A stretch of 64,000 nt of DNA from Chromatiaceae bacterium (lineage in GTDB: Bacteria; Pseudomonadota; Gammaproteobacteria; Chromatiales; Chromatiaceae): NCBI GenBank assembly GCA_024235175.1, contig JACKMX010000003.1, forward strand, positions 496,001 through 560,000, in the 5' to 3' direction. This document shows, in pieces, positions 32,883 through 41,155 of the stretch. The notes beneath the pieces were generated by a model, which had not been told where the DNA came from, searched no databases, and was given only the letters and a program-made list of their open reading frames with translations. A program made the position numbers and the translations under genes. Position 1 is the first letter of the stretch, and each line of letters starts with the position of its first letter.

Positions 32883-34340
32883 CTAATCAGAAGTCGAATT
32901 TATTGTGTTTGAAACTTTTTCGACGGGATACCGGAATGGATAAATTTTATCCCCGATCTGAGCCATTACACCCACCCATTGAGTATCACTTGAATAGAGA
33001 ATGTGATGATTTTTAATGTCATCGACGTTCTCCCAGATCGTATCGTCGTTCGACAGAGGAGTGTGTCCGACGATGAATGGGGCGCTCTGATTGACGCCCA
33101 GGCACTTTTTAAGCCGCTTGACATCGCCCTTGGTGTACCCGGCGGGCCGGTTGGGGCGCTGCAACCGGTTGTTGATAAGCTCGTTTATCAGTTTCGGCTG
33201 CTGCATGATGTTAATGAGGTTGTCGAGCTCGATGCTGGTGGTAGGTGCCGCAGCGTGGCAGCTGACAAAATGTTTCGAATAAACGAGATAGGGTAGCTGG
33301 TTATAGAGCCGCGCCATTTCATCCCGGTACTCGTTTCCACGCGAGTTGATCAGTTCCTGCTCCCACAGCAGCCCCTGGGGAATTCCGCCTTTGGCAATCT
33401 CTTCGGAAAAACTGTCATGATTGCCACGCAGATAAAAAACCTGCCGCGGAAAACGCACCTTCAGTTTCAGGATGAGATCCATCATGAGCATTGAACTCTC
33501 CATCTCGTCCAGTGCTACATCACCTTCAGGATGGACCGCATCCCCCAGCAGCAGGAGAGTCGCGGTTCCCTCCTCCAGGGCCTCAAGATAGCTGTTGTGG
33601 CTCAACATTGTCAGCAGATTGTCGGGTTTTGCGTGCAGGTCGCCCAGCATGATCACTGTCGAATCGTCCGGCAGGTGGATGACACCACCGGGTCTGCCTT
33701 GTGTATCCTTCGGACGGAGCGCTTCATCCTCCAGGATGAGGTTAACATCACGAATGAGGGTCAGCGCCTCCTCAGGTGGCAGCAGGGAAATTGGTCCTCC
33801 GAAGATCTTTCTTATTCTCCCCAGCTTTTTTTGCCGCCAGTTAAAGAGCTGATTGACCTTTTTATCCTTTAACAGCGGCGCGATGCAGGACTGGGGACTA
33901 TTCACCAGGCTTTTGAATATCAGTTCGCCTGCATCGTTGACAATACGCAGTTTGCGTGCCGGTGTATTCTTGGAGATATTGAGGAATGCGCGCTGTTGAG
34001 AGTCTTTTCCACCGAGGATGATTTCATCCTGGTCTTTCAGGCGGAAGAATCCACTGACCCTGTTGTTGTAATAGCTGTCCGGATCAAACAGAACAAAACT
34101 ACTTGGGCCGGTGCTCTCTTCACTCTCGTCGAGAGTTCTTTCCGGGTAGAGATGCAGCGTCTTGGCATCTGGGAAGAGGTTGAGCTGGAACGGATGATCG
34201 GTGATGTTTACTTTCACCTTACTGGAGGGGAGCCGGTAGGACTCCTTGACATCGACCACCTCGCAGGCACTGAGATCCGAGAAGGTATCCCGGAAGAATT
34301 TGATCAGGCTTTTTTTTACGCTGGAATCGGAGGACACCAC
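32883..34340 (-). CDS. Calcineurin-like metallophosphoesterase with long N-terminal domain
   Basis: A 485-residue protein. The C-terminal half is a binuclear metallophosphatase: GDLHA (233-237), LLLLGDAVHPEG (262-273) and YLRGNHD (303-309), followed by the metal-binding HFVSCHAAA and VGHTP. The second motif lacks the GDxVDRG Asp-Arg pair of PPP phosphatases, so protein dephosphorylation is uncertain. The first 220 residues include a beta-rich part (GFFRLKDQDEIILGGKDSQ) that could be FHA-like, but this is not secure. The P-loop gene lies 60 bp upstream on the same strand, suggesting a kinase/phosphatase-like pair. Confidence 0.75.
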   Translation of the reverse strand: MVSSDSSVKKSLIKFFRDTFSDLSACEVVDVKESYRLPSSKVKVNITDHPFQLNLFPDAKTLHLYPERTLDESEESTGPSSFVLFDPDSYYNNRVSGFFRLKDQDEIILGGKDSQQRAFLNISKNTPARKLRIVNDAGELIFKSLVNSPQSCIAPLLKDKKVNQLFNWRQKKLGRIRKIFGGPISLLPPEEALTLIRDVNLILEDEALRPKDTQGRPGGVIHLPDDSTVIMLGDLHAKPDNLLTMLSHNSYLEALEEGTATLLLLGDAVHPEGDVALDEMESSMLMMDLILKLKVRFPRQVFYLRGNHDSFSEEIAKGGIPQGLLWEQELINSRGNEYRDEMARLYNQLPYLVYSKHFVSCHAAAPTTSIELDNLINIMQQPKLINELINNRLQRPNRPAGYTKGDVKRLKKCLGVNQSAPFIVGHTPLSNDDTIWENVDDIKNHHILYSSDTQWVGVMAQIGDKIYPFRYPVEKVSNTINSTSD

Positions 34341-34400
34341 TTAGTACCCCCCTTCGTGCAGGCGGGTTTTAAAAAATGCAACTTGGGTGGTGAGGTACAT

Positions 34401-35033
34401 TCAGTCACACTCCGCTTCGGTAAATCGCAGCAGGTCTCCCTCGGTGCCTTCGCGTATATAAACAGTTAGACCCTGTTGATAGAGGTATTGTGCCGCTAAT
34501 CGATAAATAGTCACCTGGTCTCTCACCTTTTCAAGCGTAACCGCGTCGTCAACATGGTGCGTTCCCTGTCTTGCCCTCTTCTCCCGCTGTCTGAACAGTA
34601 TCTCAGGCGGGGGTATCAGAAACTCAAAAGAGTATCTGGCGCGCCAGTTTACCGAAAAAAAATATCGCTTGGCCGGCGGCACCTTTATTCGCTCCAGATC
34701 CAGTTCCGGAGGTGTGAGTGACCGGTTCCACCCCTCGTCGAATACCGCCAGCGCATCCTTGAATCCCTCGCAGGGAAATCCCAGGTGAATCTCGCGCGGT
34801 CGCACGGCGAGCGCCTGCGCCGACCACCACCTGTTCAGCGAAAGGTCGACGTAACCCTCTTCAGACCAGCCGCCAAGCCTTCTGATCAGTGTGCTTTTCC
34901 CAGCTCCCGGCGGACCCGTTATCAACAACTGCCGGAATCTGACGTGCGCAGGGAAGGAGACACCTTTGATGGTTTGTAACTCAGTAATCGGTACGGTACG
35001 AAAACCCAACTGTATCCCGTCTATTTTCGCCAT
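34401..35033 (-). CDS. P-loop NTPase/kinase-like protein paired with the metallophosphoesterase
   Basis: About 210 residues with a Walker A LLITGPPGAGKSTLIRRLGG near residue 40 and an Arg-rich region (LFRQREKRARQGTHHVDDAV) that could be a nucleotide-kinase lid. I chose ATG 35033 because the longer reading to 35096 runs through the pitA terminator hairpin. No family beyond the P-loop fold is recognised. It is cotranscribed with the metallophosphoesterase downstream. The combination recalls kinase/phosphatase end-healing enzymes, but there is no evidence for that function. Confidence 0.65.
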   Translation of the reverse strand: MAKIDGIQLGFRTVPITELQTIKGVSFPAHVRFRQLLITGPPGAGKSTLIRRLGGWSEEGYVDLSLNRWWSAQALAVRPREIHLGFPCEGFKDALAVFDEGWNRSLTPPELDLERIKVPPAKRYFFSVNWRARYSFEFLIPPPEILFRQREKRARQGTHHVDDAVTLEKVRDQVTIYRLAAQYLYQQGLTVYIREGTEGDLLRFTEAECD

Positions 35034-35060
35034 CGGCTGGGTGATGATACTACCAGCCTG

Positions 35061-35093
35061 AAAAATAAAAAGCCCCCCTTGAACAAGGGGGGC
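35061..35093 (-). terminator. Intrinsic terminator of the DUF47-pit operon
   Basis: A perfect 9-bp stem (GCCCCCCTT at 35072-35080 with AAGGGGGGC at 35085-35093) and GAAC loop are followed on the minus strand by a T-rich tract (complement of 35061-35071). It lies 25 bp after the pitA stop codon. Confidence 0.9.
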
Positions 35094-35118
35094 CAATAGT
35101 TAAGTTACTGCAATGCAG

Positions 35119-36384
35119 TTATCCAAATATCCCTTTGAAAAGGAAGAAAAACAGCGCTGCCAGTATACCGCCGGCGGGAAGCGTGACAACCCAGGAGACG
35201 ACGATATTGCCGATCACCCTCATATCGAGTGCACCTACGCCGCGCGCCAGGCCCACACCCATCACGCAACCTACCGCGATGTGGGTGGTGGAGACCGGAA
35301 GGCCGGTCTTCGAGGCCAGCACAACGGTGGTCGCCGCTGCCAGTGTGGCACAGAAGCCCCGGGTAGGCGTCAGTTCGGTGATCTTGGTGCCGATTGTCTG
35401 CATCACTTTGTAACCCATGGTGGCGAGACCGATAACAATACCCACACCGCCCATCAGCAGTATCCACAATGGGAGAGAAGCTTTCTGCCCAACCTGGCCG
35501 CCACTGTCGATGATGGAGACGACAGCCGCCATCGGGCCGATACCGTTTGCCACATCGTTCGATCCATGAGCAAAAGCCATTGCACAGGCGGTGAATACCA
35601 TCATCGGGGTGAAGACCTTTTCCACACTCGCATAGTGAAAATCCCTATCCGCGGTTGTATCAATCTTCACTTTGTTGATCAGCATCTTGCCAATAACGGC
35701 AACGATTATGCCGATCACGGTGGCTGTTATGAAACTCTCCCCCATGGTCAAATGCAGATTAAGATGCTTGAGACCCTTGAACATGGTAACCAGCGCAACG
35801 ATCCAGCCGACCAGGAAGACGTAAACCGGCCCATAGGTTTTGGCGCGCTCGAAAGGATTGTCGGCATTGAGAATCAATTTGCGGACACTGATCATCAACA
35901 GCAGCGCGATGGTGCCGCCGATCAGCGGGGAGACCACCCAGCTGGCGACGATACTGCCGATTTTACCCCACTTGACCGCCTCCATGCCGATGCCGGCAAC
36001 CGCGAAACCGACGATGGCACCGACAATAGAGTGGGTGGTCGATACCGGCCAGCCGCGGCTTGTGGCGACCATCAGCCAGATTGCCGCCGCCAGAAGCGCT
36101 GCCAGCATGCCGTAAACCAGCAGTTCCGGTTGGCCGGTTATCGCGGCGGGGTCGATGATCCCCTTACGGATGGTAGCGGTAACCTGGCCGCCCGCGATGA
36201 ATGCACCGGCAAATTCGAAGATAGCCGCGACAATGATCGCCTGCTTGACCGTGATGGCGCCTGAGCCCACCGAGGTCCCCATGGCATTGGCCACATCGTT
36301 TGCGCCAATGCCCCACGTCATATAGAAGCCAAAGATAATGGCCAATACAAGGAAAACTGTTCCCCATTCAGCAATGATTTCCAT
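35119..36384 (-). CDS. pitA: Low-affinity inorganic phosphate transporter Pit
   Basis: A 421-residue PiT-family carrier that takes up metal-phosphate with protons. The two family repeats are visible: GANDVANAMGTSVGSGAITV near the N-terminus and AHGSNDVANGIGPMAAVVS in the second half, each followed by a conserved helix (e.g. GWPVSTTHSIVGAIVGFAVA and GLPVSTTHIAVGCVMGVGLA). About ten to twelve membrane segments. It lies downstream of the DUF47 gene in the usual Pit-accessory arrangement and ends at a strong terminator. Confidence 0.93.
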   Translation of the reverse strand: MEIIAEWGTVFLVLAIIFGFYMTWGIGANDVANAMGTSVGSGAITVKQAIIVAAIFEFAGAFIAGGQVTATIRKGIIDPAAITGQPELLVYGMLAALLAAAIWLMVATSRGWPVSTTHSIVGAIVGFAVAGIGMEAVKWGKIGSIVASWVVSPLIGGTIALLLMISVRKLILNADNPFERAKTYGPVYVFLVGWIVALVTMFKGLKHLNLHLTMGESFITATVIGIIVAVIGKMLINKVKIDTTADRDFHYASVEKVFTPMMVFTACAMAFAHGSNDVANGIGPMAAVVSIIDSGGQVGQKASLPLWILLMGGVGIVIGLATMGYKVMQTIGTKITELTPTRGFCATLAAATTVVLASKTGLPVSTTHIAVGCVMGVGLARGVGALDMRVIGNIVVSWVVTLPAGGILAALFFFLFKGIFG

Positions 36385-36489
36385 GATGGATCCTTAATCT
36401 AAATTACAGTGTATGAAATACTCAGATGCCGGAAGGTCTGTTCGGCAAACCCATATAATCAGCACCGAGATATTAATTTTTGGAAAACC

Positions 36490-37170
36490 TTATCTGGCTA
36501 TCAGCAGGCGCATACGGTCGCCCACCTTCTCCGCATAATCCGCCAGATCCCCGATCCATTGAATCAGCTGATACCAGAACATCACGGAGACCGGCTTCAT
36601 ATCGTCCTCTTTGGCAAACAGCATGCGTGTCAGCGCTATGCCCATTTTATCGGTCTCCTCTTCCAGCGCATTCAGCTGCAGAGTCATATCCTCCACCCCG
36701 CTGGCCTCTTTCCCCCGGAACCCCATTTCGACCAGTTCATCCAGCTCTTCGATGATCTTTGCCGCAAGGTCGTTGGTATCGACACAGCGTTTGACAAGGG
36801 CGCTGAGCGGCTCGGCCATCTCCTTGGGTACCGTCATGTCACGTTCCATCAACAGGCCGGCAATATCCTGTGCGGTGTTGGCGACAGTGTCCTGCAACTC
36901 CAGGATTTCAAGCAGATCGCGACGGTCGACTGGCATAAAAAGACTCTTCGGCAGATGTGCCCTAAGATCATTCTTAAGGTTGTCTGCCGCCTGTTCTCTT
37001 TCGAAAATCCGGTCGGTGTGAGCCTTGAGTTCATCCTTGTTTCCCGCGATGAGCGCGTCGAACATGCCTGGCACCTCTGACACGCACTCCTTGACGATTC
37101 GCATGTGTGCCTGCATCGGCTTGAATGGTGAGCTGCCTAGCAGGGCAGCAATGGGATTGGTGGTTCGCAT
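36490..37170 (-). CDS. DUF47/TIGR00153 PhoU-like Pit accessory protein
   Basis: A 226-residue all-helical PhoU-related protein commonly encoded with Pit carriers and thought to regulate them. The start at 37170 is fixed by GGAGG 7 bp upstream; reading further upstream is not supported. Typical stretches are NPIAALLGSSPFKPMQAHM, the metal-binding-like FEREQAADNLKNDLRAHLP and ELQDTVANTAQDIAGLL. It is upstream of pitA by about 105 bp. A candidate Pho box about 390 bp upstream may drive both genes. Confidence 0.9.
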   Translation of the reverse strand: MRTTNPIAALLGSSPFKPMQAHMRIVKECVSEVPGMFDALIAGNKDELKAHTDRIFEREQAADNLKNDLRAHLPKSLFMPVDRRDLLEILELQDTVANTAQDIAGLLMERDMTVPKEMAEPLSALVKRCVDTNDLAAKIIEELDELVEMGFRGKEASGVEDMTLQLNALEEETDKMGIALTRMLFAKEDDMKPVSVMFWYQLIQWIGDLADYAEKVGDRMRLLIAR

Positions 37171-37709
37171 CGGTTCCTCCGTCTGGGTTTGTGACAAAAA
37201 ATAGAGTGGAGGAAATCGCGACTGTAAAGGCTGCGCTGTTCTGTCATTGCCGTCCGGGACGGTCCGTAACCACATCTGCAAAAATCCCTGTGGCGGGGCT
37301 TGCTGATTCAAGGCTTCATGTGTGAACAGTTGATATATTCAATCAATGCCTTAGTCTTATTCTCACTCCAGACCGCAGCTTTTGCCGGGCTGCCAATATG
37401 GTTAAATCAAAAACTATTTCCTGGATAATATTATTGTATTACGAATCTGTGACCATGATCCCGGTCACTTTAAAATTCAAAAATCCGTAATAATTAGAGA
37501 TAGATGGTGAATTATCTCTGTGTTGATTGATTGCAGAAAAATTACAGTTTAGTGACCAAGTGTTACATATTTATTACATTGCGGCCGTGCTGTGGATTAA
37601 GTCCGCAGGTTTTGGAGGGAAAGAAAATTTCCAATAGAAGGGGCACTCTTCCAGTCTCCCATTGGCAAGCCGATTATTCAGGTTGGCAGGGGCCCCAGGG
37701 ACTTATCCG
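37171..37709. other. 539-bp AT-rich intergenic region upstream of DUF47-pit
   Basis: No gene is supported on either strand. It contains the candidate Pho-box promoter and a perfect short palindrome CCGTCC-G-GGACGG (about 37249-37261). A transcript from the Pho-box promoter would have a leader of about 370 nt. Confidence 0.6.
37541..37579 (-). promoter_or_regulatory. Candidate Pho box with -10 for the DUF47-pit operon
   Basis: Reading the minus strand, ATGTAAT (37573-37579), AAAT, ATGTAAC (37562-37568) matches the 18-bp Pho box CTGTCAT-AAAT-CTGTCAC at 14 positions. Ten bp later comes TAAACT (37546-37551) as a -10, the same geometry as at phoB. A third half-site CTGTAAT (37541-37547) lies 21 bp after the second. 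The long leader is the main doubt. Confidence 0.5.
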
Positions 37710-38990
37710 TCAGCTGAGATGGGAAAACAGGCGGGCCTCCCCGGGTTTGAACTTGTGCATGAAGCCCATAGCGTCCAGCATGCTGCAGAGAAAACCGGTT
37801 GCGGAGACCCGACCAAGGCCACCCCCGGCACAGTAGCATTCGCCAAACTGACTGCACAGATCACGTCGTCCCCGCGGTGAATACAAGAGTGAGGGTACCG
37901 GATCGCCCGTGTGGTCACCTGTGTTGCTGTCGGTTGAATGATCTCCGGTCACTGCGATTACCAGATCCTCTTTGTGTAAAACAGCCAGGGTCTTGTCAAA
38001 TGCCTCCAACAGTGCCCGCTTTCCTTCCGGATTATGGTCGTGGGCGCAGATGTCAGGGCCTTTGATATGCAGAAATACAATATCGTTCTCTTTGAGCGCG
38101 GCGCCGGCGGCGGCAACTTTTGCATTCAGATCGGTATTTGGCAATGAGGTAAAACCGGGCTCGGACACCACCTGATATTTGAGCATTTTTGCGAGGCCGA
38201 CGACCGTGCTCTCCCCGGCTATCACGCTCCCCTTGAGACCGAGCTGTTTAACCAGGCTGATGAACTGTGTGTTTTTTCCGGCGCTTCGACAGAGAATGCC
38301 GTTTGCAGGCAGCAGGCCCGCATCCGTTCGCATCCGGTTCAGTGGATGCTGTTCAAGGTGATCGTGGGCCATATACATGAACCGGTTGAGTGCATGCGCG
38401 GTTCGGGCGGCCGCTGCACCAGGCTCCTGTGGCGCCGAGCGGAGGACTCCCATGCCCTGTAAGGCACTGCCGGGATCCGTGTCCGATATGGCAGAGGAGA
38501 GCTCCTCCCCGCTGAGCTTCAGCACTGCGCGATGATGAGTGGCCGGGCTCAGTGTCGCGCTGATGCCATCCCCCAGATCCATATCCACCAGTTCGCGCGC
38601 CAGTTCGTGCGCGCCCTCTGAGATGCGGCCCGCGCGGCGGTCGATAATGCGCAACGATTCGCCGCTTTTCTCCACCGTTGCAAAATTGCAGCGGATGAGT
38701 ATATCCCCCCACTCGCTGGTCAGGCCGATTCCAGCCGCCTCAACCGGTCCACGAGTAAGCTTGGCTGCCTCGCAGGGGGATATTCCCAGCAGGACTCCGG
38801 TTCCAGTATGCGTGCCGACCGGGACACCCTGATAAAGCGGATCGATTAAGGCGGCCATTCCGGCGCTGATCAAGGCGTCCATATTGGGTGTATGGGCCGC
38901 TTCCAGAGGGGTTTTGCCCCCAAACTGGCTGATGCCTGCATCGCCCAGGCCATCCAGTATCACCATCAAACCTTTGAGTTTACCTGCCAC
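37710..38990 (-). CDS. Archaeal-type cofactor-independent phosphoglycerate mutase-like protein with Thr nucleophile
   Basis: A 426-residue alkaline-phosphatase-superfamily protein closest to archaeal iPGM (ApgM). Metal and substrate motifs: VILDGLGD (Asp13), AAHTPNMDALISAGM, RGPVEAAGIGLTSEWGDI, CNFATV with IIDRRAGR, HIKGPDICAHDHNPEGKR and TGDHSTDSNTGDHTGDPVP. The nucleophile segment, normally PGSDT, reads VGTHT, so Thr60 replaces Ser as in nucleotide pyrophosphatases of the superfamily. It overlaps the upstream 2-phosphoglycerate kinase gene by 11 bp. Mutase, 2,3-diphosphoglycerate phosphatase or related activity are all possible. Confidence 0.85.
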   Translation of the reverse strand: MAGKLKGLMVILDGLGDAGISQFGGKTPLEAAHTPNMDALISAGMAALIDPLYQGVPVGTHTGTGVLLGISPCEAAKLTRGPVEAAGIGLTSEWGDILIRCNFATVEKSGESLRIIDRRAGRISEGAHELARELVDMDLGDGISATLSPATHHRAVLKLSGEELSSAISDTDPGSALQGMGVLRSAPQEPGAAAARTAHALNRFMYMAHDHLEQHPLNRMRTDAGLLPANGILCRSAGKNTQFISLVKQLGLKGSVIAGESTVVGLAKMLKYQVVSEPGFTSLPNTDLNAKVAAAGAALKENDIVFLHIKGPDICAHDHNPEGKRALLEAFDKTLAVLHKEDLVIAVTGDHSTDSNTGDHTGDPVPSLLYSPRGRRDLCSQFGECYCAGGGLGRVSATGFLCSMLDAMGFMHKFKPGEARLFSHLS

Positions 38991-40173
38991 GACCGAAAAC
39001 CTGACTGGGCCAGCCGGTGAATTTCTCCTCCATGGAATCGATGATGGCCTTCATGATCTGAGATGTTGCCTTCTCCTTGTCGTCGTTGGCGATAATGGGG
39101 ATGCGGTTTCGGTCGGCTTCAGAAAGCAGAAAAGACTGCAGCGCCCAGATGCGGTCGAAATTGGAGAGGTGCTTTTTACTATCCCTTTCGGGTGCGATTT
39201 GACCTCGACCGCGCAGGCGCTTCTGTAAATTGTCCTGTTTCAATACAGCCAGCATGATCGGTATGATGATGGCATCCTCGCGTCTGTCGATATAATTCAA
39301 CAGCGCCGGGTGCACGTGAATGCCTTCCAGGATCAGCGCCACCCGCTCTTTGAGTGCACGCTGAATGACCGCTTCGCAGGGTACCGAGAGCAGTTCCATC
39401 TGGGCGCGGTAACCATCCGCGATACGTTCATCCGCGTCTGCCTGATTTGCAAATTTGTCCGGAAGCGAGCGCCATGCATCGAATGAGGATGTGTGCAGCA
39501 CCGGAGAGAGGCGCTTGGGAATCATCATTCGCATTACTTCACGCAACATGTCCGTCGACTGAGTGCGCACCACACCCAGACGGTGAGCCACCTCTGTGGC
39601 GATTGTGCTTTTTCCGCAACCGGTAGTGCCACCGATCAGCAGTATCAGGGGGCGGCCGCTATGGGTGAATTCCACCCATACCATATATCGCTTTGCCACT
39701 TCCCTTCCGAGGTTTGCGCGCAGACAAATATAGGTGAGACGGCCCAGTTCTGAAGAACTGATCTCTGCTATCTCTTTTTCCAGCAGGTAGTGATAAATCT
39801 GTTTGCTGGCAAGTTTGGCCTCGCTAGATGAGAGCCCGCACGACTCCAGGCAGTGAGTGTGCTGGACTCTCGAGAAAGCGGTTGCCTGGCCCTCCCGGTC
39901 GATTACATGTATCGGATCGCGGATTTGCCCCTGTGACAGATAATCTTCGACAACCTTGCGGTCGAACGACTGTTCCAGAAGCTCTATGGTGATTTCCTTC
40001 AGCTTGTTGGTTGTGACCTCGTCCACATCTGACAGCTTCTGGCGCACAGTGGAGGCAAGCTTGTAAGCTTCGTCGAAGCCTACACCCGAATCAACCAGGG
40101 AGCGCGTAAGTATCCCCCGGAGAAAAGGAACCTTTGTGCCGTCAGTTGAATCAGTTACAAATGTTTTTGCCAT
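38980..40173 (-). CDS. 2-phosphoglycerate kinase family protein
   Basis: A 397-residue protein resembling the 2-phosphoglycerate kinase of methanogens, which phosphorylates 2-phosphoglycerate to 2,3-diphosphoglycerate on the way to cyclic 2,3-DPG. Residues about 12-160 hold ATP-cone-like helical regions (FLRGILTRSLVDSGVGFDEA; SRVQHTHCLESCGLSSSEA). The kinase core has GGTTGCGKSTIATEVAHRLG (Walker A 182-190), STDMLREVMR and LHTSSFDAW, characteristic of the family. GAGGG precedes the ATG. It is the first gene of a two-gene operon with the phosphoglycerate-mutase-like gene. No cyclic-2,3-DPG synthetase is visible in the window. Confidence 0.85.
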   Translation of the reverse strand: MAKTFVTDSTDGTKVPFLRGILTRSLVDSGVGFDEAYKLASTVRQKLSDVDEVTTNKLKEITIELLEQSFDRKVVEDYLSQGQIRDPIHVIDREGQATAFSRVQHTHCLESCGLSSSEAKLASKQIYHYLLEKEIAEISSSELGRLTYICLRANLGREVAKRYMVWVEFTHSGRPLILLIGGTTGCGKSTIATEVAHRLGVVRTQSTDMLREVMRMMIPKRLSPVLHTSSFDAWRSLPDKFANQADADERIADGYRAQMELLSVPCEAVIQRALKERVALILEGIHVHPALLNYIDRREDAIIIPIMLAVLKQDNLQKRLRGRGQIAPERDSKKHLSNFDRIWALQSFLLSEADRNRIPIIANDDKEKATSQIMKAIIDSMEEKFTGWPSQVFGRGR

Positions 40174-40504
40174 GGTCCCTCACCAATTGACAATACTCCT
40201 TTTTCTACGTAGTTATCATCCATGTTCACGCTTACACTCTAACATATTTGTTAACTGGGTAATTGTGAATAAAAGTGTAGAACGGTTTGCTGGATTCTGG
40301 TCTGAGTGGTTGGAATATTGCCTCGAACCGGTTTATTAGGGTTTCGGAAGGAGGTGTTGCGAATGGTTGGACTCAGATTGAAAATGGCGTGCCGGCAGTG
40401 GCATTGACCGGGCAAAGAGTGTGAAATTGGGCATCCATTCGGCGGTTTCCGCCACTCTCCCGGGTATGGCAAGCAGGTAGGCTGTTCTTCTGTCAGGGGA
40501 GCCG
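40174..40504. other. 331-bp intergenic region upstream of the 2-phosphoglycerate kinase gene
   Basis: I see no supported gene. On the minus strand a possible 18-codon upstream reading frame begins at the ATG at about 40224 and runs into the kinase start, but it lacks a good ribosome-binding site. No Pho box was found here. Confidence 0.5.
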
Positions 40505-40900
40505 TTAATAATCAGCGTTTGAGCTTGGCGCAGGAGTTTTCCGGCGAGTCGCATCAGAGATTTTTGAGGTTGCCGGCAGTTTGTGAGGAGGCTTGCCCGC
40601 AGAAGCCTTTTTGTAATTGGCGGCAATTTTGAAAAGTTCCGGTTGCGGCACTCGGAAGATGGCGCCTATTCCCGCCTTGTCCTGTCGGACCACGAGTCCA
40701 TCGATCTGCCAGGTCGTATCATCAATTGCAAATTCCAGTCCGACAAATGTACCTGTGGGAATTTTGATGGCCGTGGTGTTCAGGAAAATGCCTCCCCGGG
40801 ATAGATTTTGGGAGAGCGCACGAATTGAACGGCTGCGGTGGACGATCTGCACTTCGATGCCGAGATCGACCCGTGGTTGATAGCGGGTATCTACCGTCAT
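40505..40900 (-). CDS. PilZ-domain c-di-GMP-binding protein
   Basis: A 131-residue single PilZ domain with a basic Ser/Pro tail. Both c-di-GMP-binding motifs are intact: RYQPR (RxxxR) near the N-terminus and NLSRGG ([D/N]xSxxG) about 25 residues later. It should be a small cytoplasmic c-di-GMP effector or adaptor. The C-terminal 40 residues (AGKPPHKLPATSK...) look disordered. It is a single gene; the HD-GYP protein at the window end could affect the same second messenger. Confidence 0.87.
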   Translation of the reverse strand: MTVDTRYQPRVDLGIEVQIVHRSRSIRALSQNLSRGGIFLNTTAIKIPTGTFVGLEFAIDDTTWQIDGLVVRQDKAGIGAIFRVPQPELFKIAANYKKASAGKPPHKLPATSKISDATRRKTPAPSSNADY

Positions 40901-41155
40901 TATTTTATACCTGATTATCTGACTCTAGTATTCTCCGGTGAGAGTAGAGTCGAATCATTGCAAATTTATGTCATGTATATGAATTTTTTATGTCTAATGA
41001 TTGCCGGACCGGTGATTCAACGTAAAGGCTTGATGTCCAGGCTGCTTCAACCCGGGTGAATTTGTATGGGTCGCATGTGTGGCGGTGAATAACTGCCGGA
41101 AATTGCGCTTGTAGTTGTCCCGATGAAGCTCCGGAATTTACGGCAAAACAGATAT

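Noticed and set aside
35034..35096. Longer start for the P-loop gene
   Set aside because: It would translate the pitA terminator stem and T-tract.
35113..36264. A 383-codon frame on the plus strand opposite pitA
   Set aside because: His/Asp/Arg-rich composition typical of antisense to a membrane protein gene; pitA has complete family motifs on the other strand.
40336..40626. A 96-codon minus-strand frame overlapping the PilZ gene end
   Set aside because: It overlaps the PilZ gene in another frame and shows no domain or start signal.
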